From the NCBI GenBank assembly GCA_026075535.2, contig AP026542.1, positions 2,356,001 to 2,420,000 of the forward strand: a DNA stretch of 64,000 nucleotides. Reading direction: 5' to 3'. The position numbers were made by a program, and so were the translations under genes. The DNA comes from Tricholoma matsutake (lineage: Eukaryota > Basidiomycota > Agaricomycetes > Agaricales > Tricholomataceae). Below the pieces are notes generated by a model. The model was not told where the DNA came from. It was given only the letters and a program-made list of their open reading frames with translations, and ran no database searches. Each line of letters opens with the position of its first letter. Position 1 is the stretch's first letter. Positions 11,351 through 21,366 of this stretch are shown in pieces.

Positions 11351-12110
11351 CATTGGCCACACCTATTGGGTTGCTGAATGGCATGCCAACCCCATTTGTA
11401 GGTCATACTACAACCATTGAATTATTGCATCATTGCCCATAGGCCATACATGTGATGGCAATGCCAAAGCTGAGCCTGATGCCAATGCCAGATGCTGATG
11501 CTGCTGCTGCTGCTGCTGCCTGTATTGTGTTGCTGAATGGCATGCCAACCCCAATTTGTAGGTCTGCATTCTATAACAAATGCATGATTGCATAAACAAG
11601 GTTCATACATGTCACTGTACAACTTTCAGCATTGGGAAAAGTTCGGAGGTGGAATTGGCCACATTGGACACACCTGTTGGGTTGCTGACTCACATGCCAA
11701 TCCCATTTTGTAGGTCTGCACACTATAGCAAATGAATTATTTCATAAATGAGGATTTTACTGAATCAATCATACATGCCACTGTACAACTTTCAGCATCA
11801 GGAAAATTCCTTCAGCATAATTGGTGGCATTGGCCACACCTATTGGGTTGCCAACTGGCATGCCAACCCCATTTTGTAGGTCTGAACACTACAACAAATG
11901 AATTATTGCAGAAATGAGGTTTTAGTGAATCTATCATACATGTGACTGTACAACTTTTGGCATCGGGAAAATTCCTTAGGTGGCATTGGCCACACCTATT
12001 GGGTTGCTGACTAGCATGCCAATCCCATTTTATAGGTCTACACACTACCACAAATGAATTATTGCATTGTTGCCCATAGGCCATATATATGATGGCGATG
12101 CCAAGGCTGT
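11351..12110 (+). repeat. Five tandem copies of an about 155-bp unit
   Basis: The block CATTGGCCACACCTATTGGG, followed by a GCATGCCAA(C/T)CCC box, a TTTGTAGGTC box and AAATGAATTATT, recurs at about 155-165 bp intervals from 11351 to about 12060, with one copy lacking its first part. GCTGCTGCT (about 11495-11520) and GATGCCGATGCTGATG (12115-12175) microsatellite tracts lie within and just after the array. The boxes GAATTATTGCATCATTGCCC and AGGCCATA recur at about 49245-49285. Confidence 0.7.
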
Positions 12111-12289
12111 GCCTGATGCCAATGCCAGATGATGATGCCGATGCTGATGCTGATGCCACTGCTGATGCCACTGCCTGTGTCTGCTATTTCATAGGTTACC
12201 AATGTTTATATTACATGCTCAATTCACATCTACTGTACAGTACAGCAAGTGTTCTATTAGTGCATTCATTGGTCACTATAGTAGGTACA

Positions 12290-12410
12290 TATATGGGGAG
12301 TGTTTGACAGTGTCCACTGAACCCATATCACTCCATACAATATATGTGTTTGATAGGTTGTATCATTCGATACACTGTAGCTTACCTATGTGCAATTTGG
12401 GAGGACATGT
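12290..12410 (-). mobile_element. End fragment shared with 41.15-41.24 kb
   Basis: This stretch, including ATACACTGTAGCTTACCTAT, is similar to the reverse complement of about 41145-41240 with several mismatches. Together with the boxes shared between 12.0-12.1 kb and 49.2 kb, it suggests that 11.3-12.4 kb is a small relative of the element at 41.3-49.2 kb. Confidence 0.4.
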
Positions 12411-12688
12411 CAGAAAAAATCCAGTGTGCACAACATCACGAATAAAAATGTAAAATGTATATCAACTGCTTCCCAACATTTTGGACAAAGTCCCAGTAGC
12501 TGGACCTACTCAAAATGTATAACAGGTAGTGCCATTAATCACTTGCAGACACATGCTTTTCATCTGACTCTTACACTGGCCAACAGCCCACTGTTTGATA
12601 GTAATATTTTTGCAAAAACAATATGTGCATGTGATCAAAACATACCATATATAGCAGGAGGGGGTCTGAGAGCTAACACCTGCAGTAT

Positions 12689-12725
12689 GTTAGGGCGACA
12701 CCCACTATCTGCTAGCTAAGACCGT
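12689..12725 (-). mobile_element. Truncated gypsy LTR, cut by the next LTR
   Basis: The 37 bases from TGTTAGGGCGACACCCACTA to GACCGT match the end of the gypsy LTRs at 13257, 16838, 50695 and 58346. The match stops exactly where the TGTAAGAG LTR begins, and ACCGT at 12721-12725 would be the left target duplication. The other part of this LTR is not in the window. Confidence 0.6.
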
Positions 12726-12906
12726 TGTAAGAGTACTCATACTCTTACCTGATGCTTAGTAACATACATGATCACCTGACCTAACCAAGAGTATATATAC
12801 ATACATTCATGTGTATCACATCAGTATCTCATACCCTCACAAAATATAACTTGTTCCATTTTACTTCTTGGTTACCTTTAGTGTTGGATGTACATACATC
12901 CTTCCA
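12726..12906 (+). mobile_element. LTR of the TGTAAGAG retrotransposon family
   Basis: It begins TGTAAGAGTACTC and ends ACATCCTTCCA, followed by CTTTTTTTTAAAATTGAAC. The LTRs at 45118-45302 and 48071-48255 have the same start, the same TTTAGTGTTGGA box, the same CTTCCA end, and (for the 5' one) the same CTTTTTTTTAA leader. This is therefore the 5' LTR of another member. Its gag appears to be the minus-strand frame at 49291-50293, displaced by the gypsy insertion and the inversion. Confidence 0.65.
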
Positions 12907-13256
12907 CTTTTTTTTAAAATTGAACAAGTCGCTGTCAATCTCTCCCTTTTTTTCTTTTCACCATGTTCTCACTGACACCTCTGTGTTATTGCCGAACCCC
13001 CCCTTATCACAATCAAACCCACTTATCAGATGCACCACCTATATCGACCATACAAGTAAACCTGAGCTCAGGATATGGGGAGCTAGAAAGGGCAACTCGC
13101 TGCAAGACCCACGCAGCACACTTCTAAACACCTACCAGCCCTGCCACTACATCCAACAGCTTCTACCTGCCCCACTGAACGTTCATTAAAGAACCACCGT
13201 TCTTCAGACTGAAAATACACAGAAACAGCCTGCCAGAGGGTATATCATCCCCCACC
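12907..13256 (+). mobile_element. Leader of the TGTAAGAG-family element
   Basis: Non-coding, pyrimidine-rich sequence after the LTR. It ends with CCACC (13252-13256), the left target duplication of gypsy copy L. Re-inverting the central block places it directly before the sequence at 50293 (read on the minus strand), which leads into gag. Confidence 0.55.
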
Positions 13257-13655
13257 TGTTAGGGCGACACCCACTATCTGCTAGCTAAGACTGTGCAGGT
13301 TCTCTCTACAAGAAGGGGGCAGAATCTGCGCTCGTGATGGGGGAATTGATGGTTTTGATGTGAGGGGTTATTAATAGATGAGTTGGTTGAGAAAGACCTT
13401 TGACACCAAAAATGTAGAATACCTAAGAGAACACAACTGGGGTCCCCTAGGCATATATTTAGGGTTTATATACTATGTTACATATATTGTACATTGTTGT
13501 TACCGATGCACTCATACATGCACATACATTTTGATGTGTGCAAAATAAAATTCTCATGCTATCAAAATGTAGCATCATTTAGTGTCATGTAGCGTAATTC
13601 AACATAATAAAATAAAAATGAAATTTTATTAGGTAATGGGGTGGTTTCCTAACAT
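13257..13655 (-). mobile_element. 3' LTR of gypsy copy L (399 bp)
   Basis: On the minus strand it starts TGTTAGGAAACCACCCC and ends GGGTGTCGCCCTAACA. The purine tract AAAAGGGGGG abuts it on the internal side, so it is a 3' LTR. It is flanked outside by CCACC; the matching GGTGG (its reverse complement) is at 50289-50293, next to the 5' LTR of the other half. Confidence 0.9.
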
Positions 13656-14966
13656 TACCCCCCTTTTATGCCTCGACTTCCAGGTGATAAAATATTGTAT
13701 CTGTCCCCTCTGTGAAATGTTGATAAGGCTGGAATTTCATCCCCTCATACACCATTCTCGCAATGTGATGCGGAGCATTCAGATTATGTTTAAAGAATTG
13801 GGTGATCGCGTTATGCACTCGCTTACAATTCTCTTCAGGTTCCCACAAATTATTTTTGTCGGTATAGTTTTTCCACTTTATTAAGAACTCTAATTTGTTC
13901 CATCGAAGATGTGAGTCTAGAATTTCTTCAACTATGTATTCTGGAGCACCTTCTACTATTATCAGAGGTTGCAGAGTAGTTTGTTGCCCAGGAATAGTGG
14001 GTGGGCAGTAAGGGCATAGGCAGGATATGTTAATCTTGGGATCAATCTTGAATGATCAGGGTAATTTTAGCACTACTGCATTAGGTGAGATTACTTTAGA
14101 GATCGCATATGGGCCAACTTGTTTCTCCATAAGTTTCCTTGAAGGTTGTGGAATATTTAGGTCCTTGGTACTTAGCCACACCAAGTCACCAACTTTGTAC
14201 TCTGGAGTGCGTGCTCAAGTATGATCCACGTGTTGCATCATGTCATCACATGCTTTCTTCAATGCCGCCTCTGCTTCCTCTTGTACCTTTTGCATCTTAG
14301 ATACAAAGTCTTCTACCGATTGTACTTTGACTTCCCTTCTGGGTTCTACTCCCATGTGAGGATGATATCCATAATTCGCAAAAAAGGGTGACATACGAGT
14401 AGCCAAATGGAATTTGTTATTGTGGGAAAATTCAGCAATTGCCAACCATTTGGGCCAGTTGGTTTGTCAGTAGTTGACAAACATACGTAGGTACTGCTCC
14501 AACTCCTGGTTCATTCTCTCTGTCTGCCCATCAGTCTGCGGGTGATATGCCATAGATAGTTTAGTTTGAATTCCCAATATGTTGTTCAGTTCTCACATAA
14601 ATGCGGAAGCAAATTGTGGTCCACGATCGGAGATAACGGTATCGGGTAACCCATGTAACCGCCATACCTGATTTAGATAAAGGCGCACCAAGCCCAATGA
14701 TGAGGTTTCTGTAGTAGTAGGAATAATATGGACCTCCTTTGTGAAGCAGTCGCATACTATGAATATTGCATCATACCCTTGAGCTTTGGGTAATCCGGTA
14801 ATAAAATCCACAGATATATCTCGCCACGGTGCTTTAGGTATAGGGTTCGGCATTCATTTTCCTGCAGGTTTTTCTGGAAATTTCTTCCCCCTCATGCACG
14901 TATCACATCCATCCACATACCCCAACACATACTTCGAAATTCCAGGCCACCAATAATTTCTCATTA
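13656..14966 (-). pseudogene. Gypsy copy L, 3' half of pol: integrase and chromodomain
   Basis: The minus strand carries part of the integrase zinc region, the core (DFITGLPKAQGYDAIFIVCD, then DRGPQFASAF at about 14593-14640), the C-terminal region (MAIAEFSHNNKFHLATRMSP near 14445) and a chromodomain (WEPEENCKRVHNAITQFF, near 13850). This places the element among the chromoviruses (Metaviridae). Several in-frame stops, mostly TGA, break it. The frame begins abruptly at 14966, where the sequence turns into the opposite-strand copy at a TA. The remaining 5' part of this element is at 50294-54742 in the other orientation. Confidence 0.85.
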
Positions 14967-16436
14967 ATATCAAAGGAGATGAATGGGCTGAAGAACAAGG
15001 GTTGGTGTTGTTTCGAGGAAAAGTGTATGTACCGAAGGATCAGGATTTGCAAAGGGAGATCATCCGGTTACATCATAATACACCGACTGCTGGACACCCA
15101 GGAAGATGGAAGATGTTGGAATTAGTAATGAGAAATTATTGGTGGCCTGGAATTTCAAAGTATGTATTAGGGTATGTGGATGGATGTGATATGTGCATGA
15201 GGGGGAAGAAATTTCCAGAGAAACCTGCAGGAAACTAATGCTGAACCCTATACCTCAAGCGCCGTGGTGAGATATATCTGTGGATTTTATTACCGGATTA
15301 CCCAAAGCTCAAGGGTACGATGCAATATTCGTAGTATGTGACTGCTTCACAAAGGAGGTCCATATTATTCCTACTACTACAGAAACCTCATCATTGGGCT
15401 TGGCATGCCTCTATCTAAATCAGGTATGGCAGTTACATGGGTTACCTGATACCGTTATCTCTGATCGCAGACCACAATTTGCTTCTGCATTTATGTGAGA
15501 ACTGAACAACATATTGGGGATTCAAACTAAATTATCTACAGCATATCACCCACAGACTGATGGGCAGACAGAGAGAATGAACCAGGAGTTGGAGCAGTAC
15601 CTACGTATGTTTGTCAACTACTGACAAACCGACTGGCCCAAATGGCTGGCAATTGCCGAATTTTCCCACAATAACAAATTCCATTTGGCTACTCATATCT
15701 CACCCTTTTTCGCGAACTATGGATATCATCCTCGCATGGGAGTAGAACCCAGAAGGGAAGTCAAAGTACAGTCGGTAGAAGATTTTGTATCTAAGATGCA
15801 AAAGGTACAAGAGGAAGCAGAGGCAGCATTGAAGAAAGCACATGATGACATGATGTGACATGTGGATCGTACTTGAGCACGCGCTCCAGAGTACAAAGTT
15901 GGTGACTTGGTGTGGCTAAGTACCAAGGACCTAAATATTCCACGACCTTTGAGGAAACTTACAGAGAAACAAGTTGGCCCATATGCAATCTCTAAAGTGA
16001 TCTCGCCTAATGCAGTAGTGCTAAAATTACCCCAATCATTCAAGATTGATCCCAAGATTAACATATCCCACCTATGCCCTTACCGCCCGCCCACTATTCC
16101 AGGCCAACAAACTACTCAACAACCTCCAATAATAGTAGAAGGTGCTCCAGAATACATAGTTGAAGAAATTCTAGACTCACGTCTTTGACAGAACAAATTG
16201 GAGTTCTTAATAAAGTGGAAAAACTGTACTGACAAAAATAATTTGTGGGAACCCGAAGACAATTGTAAGCAAGTACATAATGTGATCGCCCAATTCTTTA
16301 AATGTAATCTGAATGCTCCGCATTGCATTGCGAGAATGGTGTATGAGGGGATGAAATTCTGGCCTTACCAAAATTTCACAGAGGGGACAGACGTAATGTT
16401 TTCTTGCCTGGAAGTTGAGGCATAAAAGGGGGGTAA
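14965..16436 (+). pseudogene. Gypsy copy R, 3' half of pol: integrase and chromodomain
   Basis: The plus strand encodes the HHCC zinc region (LHHNTPTAGHPG ... CDMCMRGK, 15085-15210), the core (MDFITGLPKAQGYDAIFVVC at 15280; DRRPQFASAF at 15465), a [15 protein letters not shown] stretch and a chromodomain (EFLIKWKNCTDKNNLWEPED, 16200-16260). TGA interrupts it at several points, for example within WRDISVD near 15270. It starts at the TA inversion junction. Its 5' half is on the minus strand at 54741-58747. Confidence 0.85.
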
Positions 16437-16838
16437 TGTTAGGAAACCACCCCATTACCTAATAAAATTTCATTTTTATTTTATTATGTCGAATTATGCT
16501 ACATGACGCCAAATGATGCTACACTTTGATAGCATGAGAATTTTATTTCGCATGCATCAAAATCTATGCGCATGTACAAGTGCGTCAGTAACAACAATGT
16601 ACAATATATGTAACATAGTATATAAACCCTAAATATATGCCTAGGGGACCCCAGTTGTGTTCTCTTAGGTATTCCACCTATGCTTTCGGTGTGAAAGGTC
16701 TTTCTCAACCAACTCATCTATTAATAACCCCTCGCATCAAAACCATCAGTTCCCTCATCACAAGCACAGATCCCGCCCCCTTCTTGTAGAGAGAACCCAC
16801 ATGGTCTTAGCTAGCAGATAGTGGGTGTCGCCCTAACA
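16437..16838 (+). mobile_element. 3' LTR of gypsy copy R (402 bp)
   Basis: It follows the purine tract AAAAGGGGGGTAA, starts TGTTAGGAAACC and ends CGCCCTAACA. The next five bases, ACTTT (16839-16843), are the reverse complement of AAAGT at 58748-58752, which follows the other LTR of the same element. Confidence 0.9.
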
Positions 16839-17232
16839 ACTTTGGCCTTGACAGCCACCTGCCGAGCCTCCCTCTCCTCCTCTCTCTTCCTCTCTTCCTC
16901 TCTCTTCCTCGAATACTCTGCAAAAAGATACTTCCCACCCCATGAAACCCAATCCTTGCGAGCGAATGGTGCAAAGAGGCTGATTGCCTCATCCAACGTC
17001 GCCTGCACACGTTTGTCGCATGCCTCATCGAACAACCTGATCAGGTCATCATATTCAGCCTATCGAACGAGGTTAGGAAGCAGATAAACAAAAGAAAAAC
17101 GAAAAAACACACCATCTTCTCAAAAAAACTTTGACCCCAGATTTTGAAGTCCAACTCTTCGGGCTTTGCCAGCCTCGGGCATCAATTTTGGTGATCGAGG
17201 ATGGGAAGAGCAAGCTCAGTGAGGATGGACAT
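16839..17232 (-). pseudogene. N-terminal part of a split coiled-coil/Cys-rich gene
   Basis: Minus-strand gene starting MSILTELALPILDHQN at 17232. An intron lies at about 17060-17112, and exon 2 reads AEYDDLIRLFDEACDKR, a Trp-containing segment (DWVSWGGKYLFAEYSRKREE) and a Glu/Arg coiled coil ending REARQVAVKAK. One in-frame TGA occurs after DHQN and could derive from CGA. The frame stops at the gypsy target site, and its continuation (VKRIEERQDVLVEARRSFLA...) is on the plus strand from 58748. The two parts join in frame once the gypsy element and the inversion are undone. I do not recognise a named family; the build (coiled coil, then a Cys-rich cluster) resembles multicopy uncharacterised basidiomycete proteins. 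Confidence 0.65.
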
Positions 17233-17290
17233 GTTGTCGAGGAGATTGGAGGAGTTCGAATGGAAAGAGAAAAGTTCGAACCATGATGCA

Positions 17291-18437
17291 TCTTAAATCA
17301 GCGATCAACAATGTCACATGACCTGGTTATTTTGGCTCGACTGACTGGGATGGTCAGAATTTCAGTAAGGGGGAGGATGATAGGTTGTCTCCTTGGCTCA
17401 AAGGCCGATACGTCATTCTAACCACATTCTAATCACATTGGCTAACTCCTACGAGGTCCCAGATGCAGCGCAACCCAGTCTATCGATCGCAATATCATAT
17501 CGACCATGTCGAAACATCACCAGCAACATTGATCGTATCAAGAGCCCACATCGCACAACCTTAGGACTACCCCAAAAGCCCCTAAAACCCCTTCTAAACG
17601 ACCATCGAACATCCCTGATCATCTTCGAACAAACTGCGACCGCGATCAAACATCGTCGACCATTGTCGAGCATCATCAATCGATATTGAGAGACTATGAG
17701 CGACATCGGGCACTGCATTCATTATCTATATGGTGGAAGACCATGCACTAGAACATATTTCAACTCATGCTCAAACCTGCTGATCATAGGTCAGCCTCAT
17801 TTCAAGTCCCTATCGCATACAGAACCCGCTGGATGGATTATTGCAACACTTAGCGCAGTTTATACACAAAGGACAGTCTCTTTTTAATTCTTTCCCTTTA
17901 TTACTCCTTCATCATATGATACATCTCTTTCTTCTTCAGATTCCAGTCTCCTTTTTGGCCTTGTGCCTTAACTCATATCTTTTGCCTCATGTTCTACACA
18001 TGTTTCTCATTCCATTTTAGGAAGTTCCTTCAAAACATATAAAACTCTGTAGTATCTACTGGAAAAATACAAGAAATTGTCTTCACCTATCATCTCGTAT
18101 ACAGTTCTAAGCATCTGATCAATCTTCTAAAAACAATCTAAGTCTCTACAAGTTTCCTCGATCGATGAGAAAGCTCTGCGATCATTGTCATCCTCAATCT
18201 TCCTATGATCCTCTGATCATTATCACTAGCAACCATTTCAACACGTCCTAGCCATCGGCTATATACTTCATATACTTTTGACCTATCGAAAGGTCCTCGG
18301 AATTTGCACTTTGACCATCGACGATAGAACTCGTTTGCCATCGATCTTGTTGATTGTCCTCAATATCGATTGATACTCGATTGGACCATGCCAAACACCT
18401 TCGTCTCCCATAGCACTACCTTTACAACTAGTACCAA
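17291..18437. other. No supported gene
   Basis: AT-rich sequence with many ATCGA/TCGAT words and only short, unrelated open frames on both strands. I see no repeat structure or splice-joined frame that I would defend. Confidence 0.4.
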
Positions 18438-20409
18438 CTAGTTATCTACCCATAGGTTGGACCACAAACATTTGGAATGACTCGCACCCTTCCTCGGACT
18501 TGTCACAATTATCATCGATTGCCTCATTGGCAGTTTAGGTGGTTTTCCCGGGTTGAGCATCATCAATGAGTCTTTCAGGGTGTGATCACAAAGTTGATGG
18601 TCTCCTGAGACACAGTGGGTGAAAGGCCAGGAAGAGATGGTTGGATGGTCCAGATGTAGGTGGTAATTGCGAGACTGGAGGCATTGACAAGCTAGCTTGT
18701 GAGGGGGTTGGAGGGGGTTGACGAGCAACAAAAACACTGTGGGCAGTGTCTGAGGGTCCAGCCTGAGGGATGGTGATGGAAGAGTCATTGTCCAAGTGTG
18801 ACATGTGAATACTATTGCCAAGACTCTGATGCTCTCTTCCTTCATCTAAGGCTCGGAAGTGGGATTGTGCTTTGAGTGGGCTAATACTTTGCAGAGCTCA
18901 GCAGTGCTGGTGGTGATAGTGAGAGCATGAGCACAAGTCAAAATCATCAGAGTTGAATTCTGACATCCATTGATAGCATTGAGGTTTGTGTCATCGGGGG
19001 CCTTGTCATTCTAGAAGTCTGAGGATCTGAAGTTCATTTTTGGCTCTGTCTGCATGCTGTGCTTCATGAAGTACTCAGTCATGGAGGGCATCAGTACATG
19101 CATGGAGCTCCCAAAGCTCAAGTTGAGTAGCAGCCAGTTGGTTCAGTTGAACACTTTGCGACATGCGACGATCATCATGATCACGAATATTGGCAGGATC
19201 AAAGGTGCTAGTGATCTTGTTGAGAGCTTCTGCAGCTGTGGCATTACATGGCTTTTGTATGTCAGCTAATGGGTGTTCAACCCGATAAGCTTTAGCCATG
19301 ACACCACCTTTCTTCACATTACTCTTCGATGCCTTAGCATTCTCCTTTTCATCATCAGTAATCTCAATGACGGATTCATCACCCCCACTCCCAGAACCTT
19401 CACCCACTTCACTATAATCAGGGTCATCCAGCATCAATGTTCCAGATTTCACTGGGATCTTTTCCTCAATAACAAGCACCTTCTTCAGAGGATGATCATC
19501 ACCACATTCTGCATCTCCAGTGGGCTTCTCTTTGGCATCTCAAAGAAGCTATAAAGATGATATGTGAATGTTTACACATCAGAAACTTGAGAAACTGATG
19601 AACAGAGTCAAATTTGTTTTGAATTGACTGTTGATTATGCTCTGGGTATTGCCCCGCTTTTGCCCATGCATTGTACTTCTCCGTAACTATGTCCCATCCT
19701 TTGGCATCCATAGGAAGATGTACATTTACATGGCAAAGCAGCCTGTGAATCTCAGGTGCAGTGAAGTTGCAAAAGCCTGTAGCATGGCCTTTTGATGACT
19801 TCCCTTTGGTTTCTGTCTCGACCTTTGCTTTACTTGTGCCAGCTTTATTATTCAATGCACAACTGGCCTTTGAGGAAGCATGTTTGACTAGCTTGGAATC
19901 TTCTTCCTCTTCATCGCTATCCCTAGCAATGTTTGGTTTCTGACATGCTTTTCCCCTCTGATCAACATGTGGATCATCAACTACTTTACGTTTGCTGACC
20001 CTCTTGGTGCTGGGGCACAAAATGTTGCTGACTTCAGGGAGATCAGAATCAGAATTTGCAGAGGCAGGAGTATGATGGGGATGATGGGGATGAATAGGCA
20101 CATGCATTGAGCTGGGAAACAGTGGTGGAAGCATATTAGTACTACTTAGTAGCAGTAGGGGTCTGTCTAAGAGGTTGGGGGCGAGGTCGAGACTAGTGTT
20201 TTAAGGTTCGGTTTGGTCCAGTTTTTCAACCTCTAAGAGGGTTAACCGTAACCGTGACTGGTCTAGACCAGCACCCCAAGTCAGTTGGACCATAACTGAA
20301 CTGATTGAGACCAGTCCTATTGGTTCGGTTACAGTCCAAAAAACTGGTTTTGACCAGTTTTCCCCCTGTTTTTTCACACTAACTAAATTTAATTATGTAT
20401 ACAAAATAA

Positions 20410-21130
20410 AATAAACACCCTGCAAGCAGTTGCTCGCAGCGGTGCAGTGTAGCTACTTAGACAACAAAAAAAAAGAGAACAAAAAAATAAAAGAAAAAAG
20501 AACAGCCCCACCATCTTGTGTTTGTAGCAAGGGTGGGGTCTTGCTGCCATTCATTGGCCTGTCTGTTCATTGTTCCCTGCCATTCATCACCTGTGCTGTT
20601 TGTCTTCATTCCCCACCATTCATCACCTGTGCTGTTTGTCTTCATTGTGCGCCATTCGTCACCCATGCTGTTCGTCTTCTTTCCCTGCCATTCATCACCT
20701 GTGTTCATCTTCATTCCCCATTTGTCTTTGTTCCCTGCCATTTGTTGTTCCCCACCATCATTGTTCCCAGCCATTTGTCATCTGTCGTTCATTGGCCTGG
20801 CCCTATTTGTTGTTCCCTGCTATCCACCATCCATGCCACCCATCATTGTCAGCACCTTCATATCCCCCTACGAGCAGTGGCTCGCAGGCGGGGTGGTGGC
20901 GCTGTGTGATGTGGCATCTCCATGTTGTTGTTGTCCAGAAATGGGGCACATTGCGACCCTGTGAGCAGGGGCTCACAGCAGTGGCATAGGGCACAAATGG
21001 GGGTCGTTATTAACAGGCAAGAAACTAAAAATAACAAATAGTAGTTAGTTCATTAGTAAAAGAAAGAAATCAAATAAAAGGAACATACCCAGAGGGCCCA
21101 AACGACGAATTAACATTGTTTGGGCCCCTG
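20410..21130 (-). repeat. Dyad and GGGCCC-hairpin module, copy in the hAT element
   Basis: Dyads of the type GCAAGCAGTTGCTCGCAG occur near 20422, 20868 and 20957. A GGGCCCAAACGACG / CATTGTTTGGGCCC hairpin lies at 21094-21127, followed on the minus strand by GTATGTTCC, a good 5' splice site. The sequence between is made of CATTCATCACCTGTGCTG-type repeats. The same components recur at 31.0-32.5 kb. There is no protein I would defend. Confidence 0.6.
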
Positions 21131-21366
21131 CTTTGTGTTTGTTGGAAGTTTGTGGTCATGGTGATGCAGCATCTCACAAATGGTGCCACTTGGTGTAAAC
21201 AAACACGTCAACATGTGATGCAAAGAACATGTATGTGTTTGTTTACTGCAAACAAACATGTACAACTACTACAACATATATAAACCCCACCAATTCGCAT
21301 GGCATCTCCCCTCATAGTTAGCTTATTATATATCATATGTACATTAGTTTATCATTTTATAGGCTA

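Noticed and set aside
13257..16838. A single palindromic retrotransposon made by template switching
   Set aside because: The outer target duplications do not match each other (CCACC versus ACTTT), but each matches a duplication at 50.3 or 58.7 kb, so inversion between two elements explains the data better.
20430..20989. Cys/His-rich plus-strand proteins at 20.4-21.0 kb
   Set aside because: Open frames in all three plus frames arise from CATTCATCACC-type repeats; no frame is favoured and stops border each one.
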